A DNA stretch of 64,000 nt from Crotalaria pallida (Eukaryota > Streptophyta > Magnoliopsida > Fabales > Fabaceae), in NCBI GenBank assembly GCA_037953625.1, contig CM075655.1, positions 80,379,501 to 80,443,500 on the forward strand, read 5' to 3'. Of this stretch, positions 19,513 to 31,186 are shown piece after piece (within the stretch, counting starts at the first letter, position 1; each line of letters opens with the position of its first letter). Made by a program: the position numbers and the translations under genes. Under the pieces are notes generated by a model. It saw nothing but the letters and a program-made list of their open reading frames with translations, was not told the DNA's origin and ran no database searches.

Positions 19513-21118
19513 GTAAGAGGGTTCGCGTTACCTTTACTTAAGAAGTAAATTCTAGGATGCTATAGTGGTAGCTAAGAATAGGATAATTAAAAGTATGTTA
19601 ATGAACCTTAGGGTACCCCTGTTGATATAGATAAAATAAATAAAATTGTGACGAGAAACCACACCCTAGGGAATAGAATGTATGTGCATAGAATAAAGTT
19701 TGGAATGAGTGAGTGTATTTAGAATACTAAAAGAGTTAATATAGAATGAAAATGTAGAAAAGTATAAAATAAAATCAAGGAGAATTGTTAGGGAGAACCA
19801 ACGAAACGTGAGAGAAAAAGAATAAAGAATAATTGTGTTAGGCGAGGAGAGCTATTAAACTAAAAGTGAGGAAAAAGAGGAATTTAAAATGCGAATACGA
19901 TAAGTATGGGCAGAGTGGACATAATTAGGAGTTGTTGGAAAAATTAGAGAAATAGGAACGAGGCAATAAACCAAATTCAATTATAAAAAGGACACAGGTA
20001 AAAGAAACTAGGGAAAAGATAATAAATCGAAATGAGAGGACGTCATGATGAAAGTTAGATTAGAACGGTGTAATAAAATAGGGAAACCAAGTGGAGTTAA
20101 TAGGGTAGTTAAATAAAATGAAATTAATCAAATAGAGATAATAAGTTAAGTAATAATGTGAGTCAACAGAGTAGTTAAATAAACTGGAGTCAATGAAATA
20201 GAAATAATAAGTTAAATAAGAGTGAGAGATAAATGAAGTAAAGAAATAACTAAGAATTAGAAACGAGAGCAAGAATATAATATACTTGATCAAGTTAAAC
20301 AGAGTTGGGTAAAAGCAAGGATAATTAGTATCAAGGAAGAGAATAAATTAGAAAACGTGGGAAAAAGTGTTAAGTCATAAACGAAAATAAAGATTAAAAG
20401 ATTTTGATGAGCATAAGTGAATTACTTAAATTATAAGAAAAAGAAAAGGAAGAGAAGAAAAAAAGGAAAAGAAAGAAGGATATTGAAAATAGTGAAAAGT
20501 AAACAATGTGATGATAAGTCCCTAAGTAAAGAAATGAAATAAAAGAGAAAAATACAGTAAATCAGAAAAGAGAAAAGATATATGACTAAGAAAAAGGGAA
20601 AAAGAGAAAGAGAAAGAAAGGAAAGAAAATAAAAGTCCGGTGCGAGCCTGGTAAGGCGTATCGGCATCGATGCGAGCCTGGTAAGGCGTGTCGATTAAAA
20701 AGGGAAAATAAAAGTCCGGTGCGAGCCTGGTAAGGCATATCGGCATCGATGCGAGCATGGTAAGGCGTGTCGATTAAAAAGGAAATGAAAGTCCGGTGCG
20801 AGCCTGGTAAGGCGTATCGGCATCGATGCGAGCCTGGTAAGGCGTGTCGATTAAAAAGAAAATGGAAGCTCGATGCGAGCCTAGTAAGGCGTATTGATTA
20901 AAAGGAAAAAGAATGGAAAATGGATAAAAGAATGGGAGTGAAAGAATGAAAAGAGAATTAATAATTAAAAGAATTGGTAATAAGTAAAGAACTAAAAGAG
21001 ATTAATTATATTAATAATTATGTAGGCTTAGTTATTTGCTATGTCTTCTTATAGGATTTATCTTTTTAAGTTATGTGTAATGCTACCCTTCTTACTATAT
21101 TTTTACAGGTACGGAAGT
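19513..21118 (+). other. Predicted intron in the T2 LTR
   Basis: Donor CCCGAG/GTAAGAG and acceptor TTTTTACAG/GTACGGAAG. The same sites occur in the 3' LTR (25170-26735). S1 and T3 have donor and acceptor at equivalent places. Predicted from sequence only. Confidence 0.55.
20636..20895 (+). repeat. Tandem array in the T2 LTR intron
   Basis: About 75-bp units built from GTCCGGTGCGAGCCTGG, TAAGGCGTATCGG, the palindrome GCATCGATGC and GTGTCGATTAAAAAG, three full copies and a partial one. The 3' LTR array (26308-26530) has a different unit number, so the array changes length between LTRs of one element. Confidence 0.9.
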
Positions 21119-21167
21119 GGAGCTTACACTGTTGCGGGCCGAACTGGAAACCCTCCACTACGTGGAG
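21119..21167 (+). other. T2 LTR second exon start with short-loop hairpin
   Basis: After the predicted acceptor comes GGTACGGAAGTGGAG and then CTCCAC-TAC-GTGGAG (21153-21167). S1 and T3 have a related block and a 3-base-loop hairpin with different, matched arms. Same in the 3' LTR at 26780-26794. Confidence 0.65.
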
Positions 21168-21501
21168 TGTGGTTATGATACCAAGAGGGAATTTTATTTT
21201 TAATTACATTAAAAATTGTAATACTTTGTAATTTATAATATGTGTAGTTATATGCCCTGAAACTGGTACTAATCGGGTGTTAGGATCTGAACTGGGTTTT
21301 AATCTGTTGTGTTTATGTTTTTAAATAATTCTGGACTAACAGGTTTATAAGAAGAAATTTTTGGGAAGTCCGAAAAACAGAGGAAACTCTGCCGGATTTT
21401 CGTCAAACCTTTCATAAGAAATCAAATTCAAAAATGAATTTTCAAACTCTGATTTTATTAAAATTTAAAATTAACTAATAAAAGTGAGGATGTTACATTT
21501 A

Positions 21502-21513
21502 TGGTATAAGAGC
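21502..21513 (+). other. T2 primer binding site, one mismatch
   Basis: TGGTATAAGAGC, 4 bases after the LTR end; initiator Met tRNA would need TGGTATCAGAGC. Confidence 0.8.
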
Positions 21514-21680
21514 AGTTTCCCTCAGCCTTGGAGTGTGAACTCACAACTCCTATGGTTTACTCACCAAGCGAGTGACCAAATGTTAGTGTCAAGTCTTAGA
21601 ATAGACGAATAGGTACACTTAGATTGAGAATTGTTTAGTTAATTATGGAATAACGTATTCTTTTTCAGAACTCAGTCACC

Positions 21681-22654
21681 ATGCCTCGGAGACGTACTCA
21701 GGATGATAGGATGGCTGCTATACTTGAGAATCTGGTTCAAATGAATCAGAATCAGGCTGAAACAGTAGCAGCGGCCGCAGCAGCAGCAGCCGCCGCACTT
21801 CATCAACCACCAGACCCAATTGGCATCGATTGGCTGGCTAGATTCAGGCAGAGCGATCCGCCCAAGTTTAAAGGTGGCTACAATCCGGATGCAGCCCAGA
21901 GATGGCTCCAAGAATTGGAGAAGATTTTCCGCACAATGTCACCGCCCGCGGAGCAAATAGTCCTTTTGGCGGCGTACATGCTCACTGGAGAAGCAGAATA
22001 TTGGTGGGAGCATGTACGAAGAGACATGGAGAGTTCCAACCAGGAGATTACTTGGGACTTCTTTAAGGAGGAATTTCTCGGAAGGTACTTCCCAGAAGAT
22101 GTTCGCCGAGAGAAAGAACTAGCATTTCTGAACTTAACCCAGGGAAGTATGAGTGTAGAGAATATGCCGCACACTTTGAAGATCTCATCCGGTATTCTGG
22201 AAGCTATAGGAATGCTGATGGAAGAACTAAGTGCATCAAGTTCGAAGCAGGACTTCGCACGGAGATCAAGGTGGCTTTTGAGTACCAGAACATAGATAAT
22301 TTGGCTCAACTGGTAAATATGGCTAGCACTTATGAGAAGGGAATAGGGCAATGGACATCCGAGGATAGGAACAGGATGATACAGTGGGCTGAAGGTTCTA
22401 GCAGAGGCAAGGTACCGGCTCAGGAATCCGATACACATGCCGACATCAACGCTATGGCGATATTGCCAATGGACATGGCTCCAGACGGGAGTGCCCCGAG
22501 AACCAGGCCACCATGTCCACTATGTGGGAAATTCCATCGGAAACTGTGCCTAATATTGAAACAGCACAGAAAACAGGGCCTCTGCTATATATGCGGACAA
22601 CCGGGACACATGGGGGCAAACTGTCCTAGACGTATCGGTGAAGGGAGCGAATGA
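21681..22654 (+). pseudogene. gag: T2 gag, frameshifted
   Basis: ATG 21681 opens a gypsy Gag: poly-Ala run (a GCA/GCC repeat), then the retrotransposon gag domain (FKGGYNPDAAQRWLQELEKI, AEYWWEHVRRDME, WDFFKEEFLGRYFPEDVRRE). Near 22155 the frame shifts; the true continuation (EYAAHFEDLIRYSGSYRN..., FEYQNIDNLAQLVNMAS) is in another frame and ends at TGA 22652-22654. It includes a Cys/His motif CPLCGKFHRKLC and a CCHC zinc knuckle CYICGQPGHMGANC. The gene then stops where protease should follow. A single frameshift is the only damage seen. Confidence 0.9.
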
Positions 22655-23962
22655 ACCCACCAGAGGTACTCTTAGTGTTAACTATATACCAAATATTTAT
22701 TTAAAATATTTATTTAAAATGTTTTGCATAAAGCATACATATTCGATTTAACTTAAAAAGAAATCAATAAATGATAATACATTAGTTAAAGTTCTGACGA
22801 ACACAGTGATGGTATTGCCACTGGTAGACTGTAAGGTTAGAACTGATCACTCTGATTCTTACATCTGCTAGGGGACGATAACATCAACAAACTTGACGAT
22901 GATGTTGCTATTGATAGATGTGAGATTGGGACTGATCACCTCGATCTTCGCAACTATTAGTGGTCGATATCATTGACACTTTCCAACCAAAAATCAGGAC
23001 AGACGGATAGGAGCCTTAAGCCAGTGCACCCACTTACTAGTAGAGTAGCCGCGAATAGAACTCGCGAGAGAACCGAGCCAAGCGAACCCGTAGTAACTAT
23101 CTTTAGACTTCATGGAAAGCCAAACTAAAAGCCCAAAACAAATCAAGTATTTTAGTAAGGATCCGAAGTGGTTATTCGCGAGAAAGGCGAAACGGGATGA
23201 ATTAGTAGGGTATCCACACCGAGACCGACCCAAGTAAACTAGTGAATCGTGCTCACCATTAGGAATTAGAATGCACTTAAGAACTTAGTCCAGTTCCCAA
23301 ACGATTCCCTCAAAGGAAGCAAGTTTAGCCGTTGCACCATGTGCCTTTATCAAGACCAAATCAAATCAGCGGTAGTTCCATAGAAAATGCATCTTTCGAT
23401 GACTCTCTGCTGAAAACGCACACTTAAGGACAATCTCCATTGTCTTCTTGCTTGACATGTATCCAATACATCCTGGGTCGTCGTACGAAGACTATGAAAC
23501 CCATCCTTGAGTGCTTCGTGTTTCTTCTTTTCATCTTCACTCTCTTCAAGTTTCAAGCGTCTCAGATGTATACATGAGAATTCACCAAGTAGGAACCCAA
23601 TATATTTCTATGCCTACCGATGGATAACCATCCACGTGTCCCTTCTAACCTTGGACACCGGTCGAGAAGCTTATGTATGAAATTCCGAATAACGAATGAG
23701 CATACCCCCAAGCGTGGATATAACCAAGTATGTTGATGCTAAGTGGGGGAGGATTTCAATCCAAGGAATGGGAGATGGAACTTTAATAATAAGAAAACCG
23801 ACGTTCCTGTGCAGGCAGAGATAATACGTAGTATTAGAAGACAAATATTGAAATAGGTATGACCCTAACCACACTTGGAGCGGGAAATAAAAACCGAAGG
23901 GAAGTAAAAACTGTAGTCCGGAGTATACCAATGGGATGATTCTCCATTTAAGTAACCGAACG
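22655..23962 (+). other. T2 noncoding interior replacing pol
   Basis: 1.3 kb with no pol similarity. Two diverged copies of a roughly 90-bp unit lie at about 22793-22880 and 22890-22976 (shared: GACTGATCAC, TGATGGTATTGCCACTGGTA versus TGATGTTGCTATTGATAGA). The remainder has no feature I recognise. Confidence 0.7.
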
Positions 23963-24000
23963 GAATTTCGGCGACGAAATTCTAATAAGTGGGGGAGAAA
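23963..24000 (+). other. T2 pre-PPT hairpin and polypurine tract
   Basis: GAATTTCG-GCGA-CGAAATTC (23963-23982), an 8-bp perfect stem with GNRA-type loop, then AAGTGGGGGAGAAA up to the 3' LTR at 24001. Confidence 0.88.
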
Positions 24001-27000
24001 TGTAACATCCCGAATTTTAAATCTAATAATAATTAGAATAATAGTAAGATTTGGAAGTAAGGATTATCCTAAAAGGGATTTAAAATGATGGATTAGGAGT
24101 TATTTGAGTGCCATAAAGGAGTCAAGGAGCATTGAAATCGAAAAGCAAATTTAAAGAAGACCAAACGAGTGTTAAAAATCGATTTTTCGGTGTTATAAAC
24201 ACCCGACGTTAGGAAATTCAAAATAAAATATTAAAGACTCCAAACACAATTCCCACCGTTGGATATGAAGGTATGATTTTTAGGAAGTTACTCGTCAAAT
24301 TTGAGCAAGATCCGACGGTGAACGAAGAAGTTATGGCTATTTGAAGTTGGGAGAAAATAGCTGAAAAATAGAAAAATAGAAAAATGAAGTAGCAGTATCT
24401 GCTCATTTCGCTTAAGCGAAAATATTTCGCTTAAGCTAAATTGTTCCAGTGGCAACACAGATGGAGTTCTCTTAAGCGAACAGATTTCACTTAAGCGAAA
24501 TTACTTCGATCTGCAACATTAAAAACGCGTTTTGGGGCTGAAAACCCCATTTCAACCCCACTTTCTCTCTCTTCTCTCTCTCTTCCTCCCTCCTCCACCA
24601 CCACAAGCCACCGGCCACCGCCACCACCGCCTCCTTGGCCCTTCCTCTTTCTCTTCTCTCCCTTGGCTTTGCTCTCTCTCTCTCCTTCCCTCACAATCTC
24701 CCTCCTCACTCTCTCTCTCTTCACCACCACCAACCACGGTCGCCGCCGCCCAGAGCCGCCACCGCTATCACCTCCACGGCCACCACCCTCACAAACCCCT
24801 TTCCTCTCTTCCCTCACTTTCCCTTGTTCTCTCTCTCCTTCTCTCACTAGATTCTCCCTCTCCTCCTTGTTCCTCCACCGGCTACCACAGCCACCACGAG
24901 CCGCCACTACCACCGCCCCGATCAATCACCATAACCATAAACTTCTCCCTCTTCCATTCCCTCTCTCTCACCGTGAGCTCTCTCTCTCTCTCTCCACGAA
25001 CGTCACCGGCGCCGTTATCGACCCGTGATCGTGCCGGGCTCGTGTCGGGAAACTCGAAGCTCGAAGCTCTTGCCTTGGTCCAGCCGCGATCGTTCCCGCT
25101 AACGAGGAGCAACACCGACGCCGTCATCGTCGCCGAGCTAAAATCCAGGTTCTATTTAAAAAGCCCGAGGTAAGAGGGTTCACGTTACCTTTACTTAAGA
25201 AGTAAATTCTAGGATGCTATAGCGCTAGCTAAGAATAGGATAATTAAAAGTATGTTAATGAACCTTAGGGTACCCCCGTTGATATAGATAAAATAAATAA
25301 AATTGTGACGAGAAACCACACCCTAGGGAATAGAATGTATGTACGTAGAATAAAGTTTGGAATGAGTGAGTGTATTTAGAATACTAAAAGAGTTAATATA
25401 GAATGAAAATGTAGAAAAGTATAAAATAAAACCAAGGAGAATTGTTAGGGAGAACCAACGAAACGTGAGAGAAAAAGAATAAAGAATAATTGTGTTAGGC
25501 GAGGAGAGCTATTAAACTAAAAGTGAGGAAAAAGAGGAATTTAAAATGCGAATACGATAAGTATGGGCGGAGTGGACATAATTAGGAGTTGTTGGAAAAA
25601 TTAGTGAAATAGGAACGAGGCAATAAACCAAATTCAATTATAAAAAGGACACAGGTAAAAGAAACTAGGGAAAAGATAATAAATCGAAATGAGAGGACGT
25701 CATGATGAAAGTTAGATTAGAACGGTGTAATAAAATAGGGAAACCAAGTGGAGTTAATAGGGTAGTTAAATAAAATGAAATTAATGAAATAGAGATAATA
25801 AGTTAAGTAATAATGTGAGTCAACAGAGTAGTTAAATAAACTGGAGTCAATGAAATAGAAATAATAAGTTAAATAAGAGTGAGAGATAAATGAAGTAAAG
25901 AAATAACTAAGAATTAGAAACGAGAGCAAGAATATAATATACTTGATCAAGTTAAACAGAGTTGGGTAAAAGCAAGGATAATTAGTATCAAGGAAGAGAA
26001 TAAATTAGAAAACGTGGGAAAAAGTGTTAAGTCATAAATGAAAATAAAGATTAAAAGATTTTGATGAGCATAAGTGAATTACTTAAATTATAAGAAAAAG
26101 AAAAGGAAGAGAAGAAGAAAAAGGAAAAGAAAGAAGGATATTGAAAATAGTGAAAAGTAAACAATGTGATGATAAGTCCCTAAGTAAAGAAATGAAATAA
26201 AATAGAAAAATACAGTAAATCAGAAAAGAGAAAAGATATATGACTAAGAAAAAGGGAAAAAGAGAAAGAGAAAGAAAAAGAAAGAGAAAGAAAGGAAAGA
26301 AAATAAAAGTCCGGTGCGAGCCTGGTAAGGCGTATCGGCATCGATGCGAGCCTGGTAAGGCGTGTCGATTAAAAAGGGAAAATAAAAGTCCGGTGCGAGC
26401 CTGGTAAGGCGTATCGGCATCGATGCGAGCCTGGTAAGGCGTATCAGCATCGATGCGAGCCTAGTAAGGCGTGTCGATTAAAAAGAAAATGGAAGCTCGA
26501 TGCGAGCCTAGTAAGGCGTATCGATTAAAAGGAAAAAGAATGGAAAATGGATAAAAGAATGGGAGTGAAAGAATGAAAAGAGAATAAATAATTAAAAGAA
26601 TTGATAATAAGTAAAGAACTAAAAGAGATTAATTATATTAATAATTATGTAGGCTTAGTTATTTGCTATGTCTTCTTATAGGATTTATCTTTTTAAGTTA
26701 TTTGTAATGCTACCCTTCTTGCTATATTTTTACAGGTAGGGAAGTGGAGCTTACACTGTTGCGGGCCGAACTGGAAACCCTCCACTACGTGGAGTGTGGT
26801 TATGATACCAAGAGGGAATTTTATTTTTAATTACATTAAAAACTGTAATACTTTGTAATTTATAATATGTGTAGTTATATGCCCTGAAACTGGTACTAAT
26901 CGGGTGTTAGGATCTGAACTGGGTTTTAATCTGTTGTGTTTATGTTTTTAAATAATTCTGGACTGACAGGTTTATAAGAAGAAATTTTTGGGAAGTCCGA

Positions 27001-27124
27001 AAAACAGAGGAAACTCTGCCGGATTTTCGTCAAACCTTTCATAAGAAATCAAATTCAAAAATGAATTTTCAAACTCTGATTTTATTAAAATTTAAAATTA
27101 ACTAATAAAAGTGAGGATGTTACA
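24001..27124 (+). repeat. T2 3' LTR
   Basis: 3124 bp, near-identical to the 5' LTR. Differences are mostly substitutions plus unit-sized indels: one more 19-bp palindrome unit (24406-24440) and a different number of array units. Ends GATGTTACA, followed by GTGGG. Confidence 0.95.
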
Positions 27125-28279
27125 GTGGGCTTCATCTAGAACAGTATTTCTTAGCTCCTTGTTTGCCGAAATTCAAACACGATCAATAAACCTTAAGATA
27201 CCATCAGCTTGTAACTGAAATTCTGGCTCCACACCTTCCATGCTCAATCTTTCCTTCTCTTGAAGCTCTTCATCAACTTGTTGCATATCACTGACTTGAG
27301 CTAAAAACTCATTGGTAACTTGAAACATTCCTAACTTGATAAACTGGGCTTAAACTGCACTGCAAAGTTCAAGTTTCAGAACTCTTCAATCAGCTCGGCT
27401 TCCTTGATCATCATTGTACTTACATGCAAGGTCTTTCTACTTAAAGCAACTACTACTGCATTGGCTTTGCCTGAGTGGTAATGCAATTCAAAGTCATAAT
27501 CTTTAAGAAAATCCATCCACCTACGTTGCCTCATATTCAGTTCCTTTTGGTTGAAGAGATGCTTCAAACTTTTATGGTCGCTGAATATTTGGAAAGTAAT
27601 ACCGTATAGGTAATGTCTCCATATTTTCAAAGCAAAGACAATGGCAGCTAATTCCAGATCATGAGTGGGGTAATTATGTTCATGCACTTTCAACTATTGA
27701 GATGCATAATCAACAACCTTCCCTTCTTGCATCAAGACACATCCCAATCCTTGTTTGGATGCATCACAGAAAACATCAAAGCTTTTCTGGGTGTCGGTCA
27801 AAATTAACACTGGAGACGATGTTAATTTGTCCTTCAAGGTCTAGAAACTAACTTCACACTTCTCGTTCCAGATAAAAGGTTGCTCTTCCCGTGTCAAACG
27901 GGTTAATGGGAGAGTTATCTTAGAAAAACCTTCAATAAACCTTCGATAATATCCAGCTAAACCAAGGAAACTCCTAACTTCCGTAACCGCCTTAGGTCGC
28001 TTCCACTGTAACACTGCTTCTACCTTTGCTAGGTCCACAGCGACACCATCCTTGGAAATCACATGCCCCAAGAAATTGACTTTCTCAAGCCAAAATTCAC
28101 ACTTGGATAACTTGGCATATAATTTCTTCTCCTTCAAGGTTTCCAGAACAATCCTTAGGTGGGTAGAATGTTCCTCTGGATTCTTTGAGTAGATGAGTAT
28201 ATCATCAATAAACACCACTACGAAGGAATCTAGATAAGGCCGAAAAACTCTATTCATGTAATCCATGGATATGGCTAGA
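27125..28279 (-). pseudogene. G1 RT C-terminal part, RNase H and integrase N-terminal start
   Basis: From S1 leftwards: RT with the catalytic box FVVVFIDDILIYSKNPEEH (YVDD-type IDD), thumb (FLGHVISKDGV, VRSFLGLAGYYRRFIEGFSK), then RNase H (MKVHEHNYPTHDLELAAIVF, FQIFSDHKSLKHLFNQKEL, RRWMDFLKDYDFELHYHSG). Stops and shifts separate the pieces, including stops near 27840 and 27694. The integrase N-terminal region is cut by T2 at 27125. Confidence 0.88.
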
Positions 28280-28458
28280 GCATTTGTAACACCCTATTTA
28301 TAATTACCCTTAATTACCCCATATGAAAATAGTGAACATAAATTATCTTTTTAATACTCATTAACTTATAAAAATCTTTGTCAAATTGGACAGCGTTTCC
28401 CTTGTTTTATGGACATTCCGAAAATTCATGTTTTTCCTGAATCCTATGTTAACATAAG

Positions 28459-28459
28459 T

Positions 28460-28506
<47 letters not shown>
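28459..28506. repeat. (AC)n(AT)n microsatellite in S1
   Basis: About 11 AC followed by about 12 AT dinucleotides near the 3' end of the solo LTR. A similar (AT)n lies at about 33364-33382 in the G1 LTR. Confidence 0.95.
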
Positions 28507-28507
<1 letters not shown>

Positions 28508-28677
28508 TCAACAATATGCTAGTAGGGCAAAATAGTTAACAGTTCTTTCATTACATTAAATCTAAAATGAAAATAAGTTGTTGGAATGATTTAGCTTTCC
28601 TAAAATATCATACATTCATAAGTTCAAATTAAAATAAAACCCAAGACTAATGAATGGTCTCCCAGCTAATTAAATTA

Positions 28678-28740
28678 CACTCCACGGTGTGGAGTGAACT
28701 CCTGCTCGGCCATGACTCGTGTATGCTCCGCCTCAGTACC
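28678..28740 (-). other. S1 second exon: conserved block and hairpin
   Basis: Minus strand: predicted acceptor TTTTTTACAG/GTACTGAGG (28740/28739), then GCGGAGCATACAC, GCCGAGCAGGAGT, then hairpin CACTCCAC-ACC-GTGGAGTG (28678-28696, 8-bp arms). T3 and T2 share the layout. Confidence 0.7.
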
Positions 28741-30143
28741 TGTAAAAAAATGGCAAGAAGGGTAGCATTACACAGAACTTAGGAATGTAGCTTCTAGAAA
28801 GCATAGCAATAAACTAAGCCCTATATCTTTATTTACAGCATACGAACCTAATCATTTTCATACTTTCATTCTCATTTACTATTCTATTAGCTCTTCTACT
28901 CTTATCCTTAGTTTCCTCTAGCTCTATTACCACCTTATCATCTATTACTCAGTTACTCATACATTATCATTCTTCATGTAGTCTGGCTCCAGGGTCTCAT
29001 GACCAGGTCTCCTGACCTAACCTGCACCAGATTTATTCTCTTATCCCGCCACAGGGTCTGATGACCAGATCTCACGATCTAACCTAAGTCGGGGTTCTCA
29101 TACCATATTCAGCCATAGGGTCTCATGACCAGACCTTTCGATCTAACCTGTGTCTGTTCCCTTTATCATTATTCTGCCACAGGGTCTGATGACCAGGTCT
29201 CCTGACCTAACCTGCGACATGTTCTCTTTCATTATAGGGCCACAGGGTCTTATGACCAGGTCTTCTGACCTAACCTGTGCCGGTTCACTTCCATCAATCA
29301 TGCAGTCATACATTTCATCAAACACATTCAGCATTCAATATCCATCCATATTTCCTAATCATCAATCATCCATTCACACACGATACAATCATATATTACA
29401 CATAGTTCCCTATCATTTATTCACTCACCCTACTAGGGGGTTCATCTCACATTGATAGTATAATTCCATTTTCCACTTTTATTCTCGTAATCAATTTGTT
29501 AACTACCTAGTTTTATTCCAATTTCAATATAAGTTCTAATGTTCTTAACCTATTCATTTCATAATTTCATTATTCACTCAAAGTTCCTTTATATTAATCT
29601 AGTCATCAATTGCACCTACATTTAACACATACACAAGCATATATTTACATATAGCACAAGCATCCCTAATTCACCCCTTAGTTACGTTACTTACTAACTT
29701 AATACATCCTAAATTCATTTTAACCCTAATCCCTCCTATACTTCACACAAACATTATTTATCAAAGCATTGTAACACAAATCATTCATACACATATTCAC
29801 ACAATCATCACAATTTACATAAATAAATTTTCTAAGTTCATGCTCTCATTCCTAATTCATTTTATTCTTCATTTATTAATTTTACCCTACCACATATTCT
29901 ACATTTAATCATACACACACACATAACAATTATCAATCAATTCCACAATAGTCACTCATATCACAGACATCATCACTCATATTAAAATTTGGTTTTTCTC
30001 CTTTTATTGAAAATACTCCTTTTATGTCCATGTGAACTACCCTAAGGTTCCTTAATTTATACGTATACACTACCCTATCCTTAGCTATCACTATGACATC
30101 CCTAGAATCCATTCCCTAAATAGAGGTAATACAACCTTCTTAC
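28740..30143 (-). other. Predicted intron in S1
   Basis: Minus-strand donor ATTGAG/GTAAGAAG at 30144/30143 and acceptor at 28740. It contains the tandem array. No transcript evidence is possible here. Confidence 0.5.
28988..29300 (-). repeat. Tandem dyad array in S1
   Basis: Five units of about 63 bp, each with CCACAGGGTCT-type starts and two dyads. Examples (plus strand): GGTC-TCAT-GACC, AGGTC-TCCT-GACCT, AGATC-TCAC-GATCT, AGGTC-TTCT-GACCT. The AGGTC/GACCT to AGATC/GATCT change is matched in both arms. Confidence 0.88.
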
Positions 30144-30725
30144 CTCAATAAAGAGAGAGAAGGGAGAGATACCAAACTCTAGCCTTTAAAGCTTGAAGAT
30201 TGAGACCGTAAGAGCCATGTGCGGTGAGGAAGGAGGGCGATTGAGAGACAAACTTGGAGAGTGATGAGTAGCAAACACTCAATGGGGGTTGATGAGCTCA
30301 CCCTCTTCTTTGAGGTATAGAGAGAATCAAGAGAGAGAACCAAGAGAGCCTTGATCAACTACATACAACAAAAGAGATGAAGGTGATTAGAGAAGATGAT
30401 GATGATTTTCGTGCTTGGAAGGAAAGGAAAGGGAGGAAATTTATCAACTCACCTTGCTCTTGTTGAAGATGAGGAGAGAGAGACAAGAGAGAGATGGTGA
30501 TGGAGCTTGATGAGGAGGAGATCTCCACCACAATAAAGAGAGGGAAAGAGGCTTGATGATGATGATGATGAGTGCCCCTGATGAAGAATCAAGGCTTGGG
30601 GAACATGCTATGGAACCCTAGCTTCATGGGTTTAGTGTTCATGGGAGGAGAAGAGGGAAAGATCGTGTTTTTTGGGCTGAAATGAGGTTGATTCGCGTTT
30701 TATTTTTTTCTGGTTCTGCACGAAA

Positions 30726-30926
30726 TACTCGAGTCTTTTTCTTAGAAATACTCGAGTAATTTGAAATACTCGAGTCTTTTACTCAAAAATACTCGAGTCT
30801 TTTTACCAGTTCTAGTTTTATTTATTTTCTTTGCACTTAAGATTTCATAACTTTTTCGTTAACCGTCGGATCTTGCTCCAATTTGAAAACAAGCTTCCTA
30901 AAATCCTTATCTTCATATCCAACGGT
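30726..30926 (-). promoter_or_regulatory. S1 U3 palindromes and dyad module
   Basis: TACTCGAGTA or TACTCGAGTC start at 30726, 30749, 30767 and 30790 (spacings 23, 18, 23; the two pairs repeat every 41 bp). Further from the promoter side are ACCGTCGGAT (30862-30871) and ATCCAACGGT (30917-30926), the same inverted-repeat module as in T2 and T3. Confidence 0.7.
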
Positions 30927-31186
30927 GGAATTTGTGTTTAGATTTGTAAATCTTTTATTTTGAATTTTCCTAATATAGGATGTTTATAACACCGAAACAC
31001 CGTTTTTAACCCTCGTTTGGTCTTCTTTAAATTTCCTATCTGATGCCAACGCTTCTTAACTCTTTTATGGCACTTGAAGAAATCCTAATCCATCACCTTA
31101 AGTCCTACTTTAACATAATTGTCACCTTCTAATCTTATTATTATTCTAATTACTATTGGAATTAAAATTTGGGATGTTGCAGCATT

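Larger units (their letters stand above)
18373..21497 (+). repeat. T2 5' LTR
   Basis: Order: dyad module 18627-18691, palindromes 18770-18845, CT-rich and CCACCG-rich leader 18900-19512, predicted intron 19513-21118 holding a tandem array, short exon with hairpin, AT-rich end. The leader is open in several frames (Pro/Ser/His-rich), but composition explains this and I do not call a protein. Confidence 0.93.
18373..27124 (+). mobile_element. T2: complete gag-only Ty3/gypsy element
   Basis: LTRs 18373-21497 (3125 bp) and 24001-27124 (3124 bp), TGTAACATCC to GATGTTACA, flanked by duplication GTGGG (18368-18372 and 27125-27129). A degraded Met-tRNA PBS, one gag gene (frameshifted), 1.3 kb of noncoding DNA, a hairpin and a polypurine tract complete it. 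No protease, RT, RNase H or integrase sequence is found. The LTRs are almost identical apart from repeat-unit indels, so insertion was recent. It sits in the zinc-binding region of the G1 integrase. Confidence 0.95.
28285..31181 (-). mobile_element. S1: solo Tekay-type LTR in the G1 RT
   Basis: 2897 bp, plus strand TGTAACACCC to GGGATGTTGCA, flanked by duplication GCATT (28280-28284 and 31182-31186). No internal sequence, so it is a solo LTR left by recombination between two LTRs. On the minus strand it aligns with the T2 LTR (start TGCAACATCCCAAATTTT, shared dyad module, palindromes, donor, array, acceptor, exon-2 hairpin). Confidence 0.95.

Noticed and set aside
18877..19516. Overlapping Pro/Ser/His-rich ORFs of 164 and 178 aa in the T2 leader (again near 24532-25173)
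   Set aside because: CT- and CCACCG-rich leader DNA is open in several frames at once; no domain, and the predicted splice does not extend a recognisable protein.
28988..29300. CRISPR-like direct repeats
   Set aside because: Units are whole tandem repeats without unique spacers, and this is a plant retrotransposon LTR.
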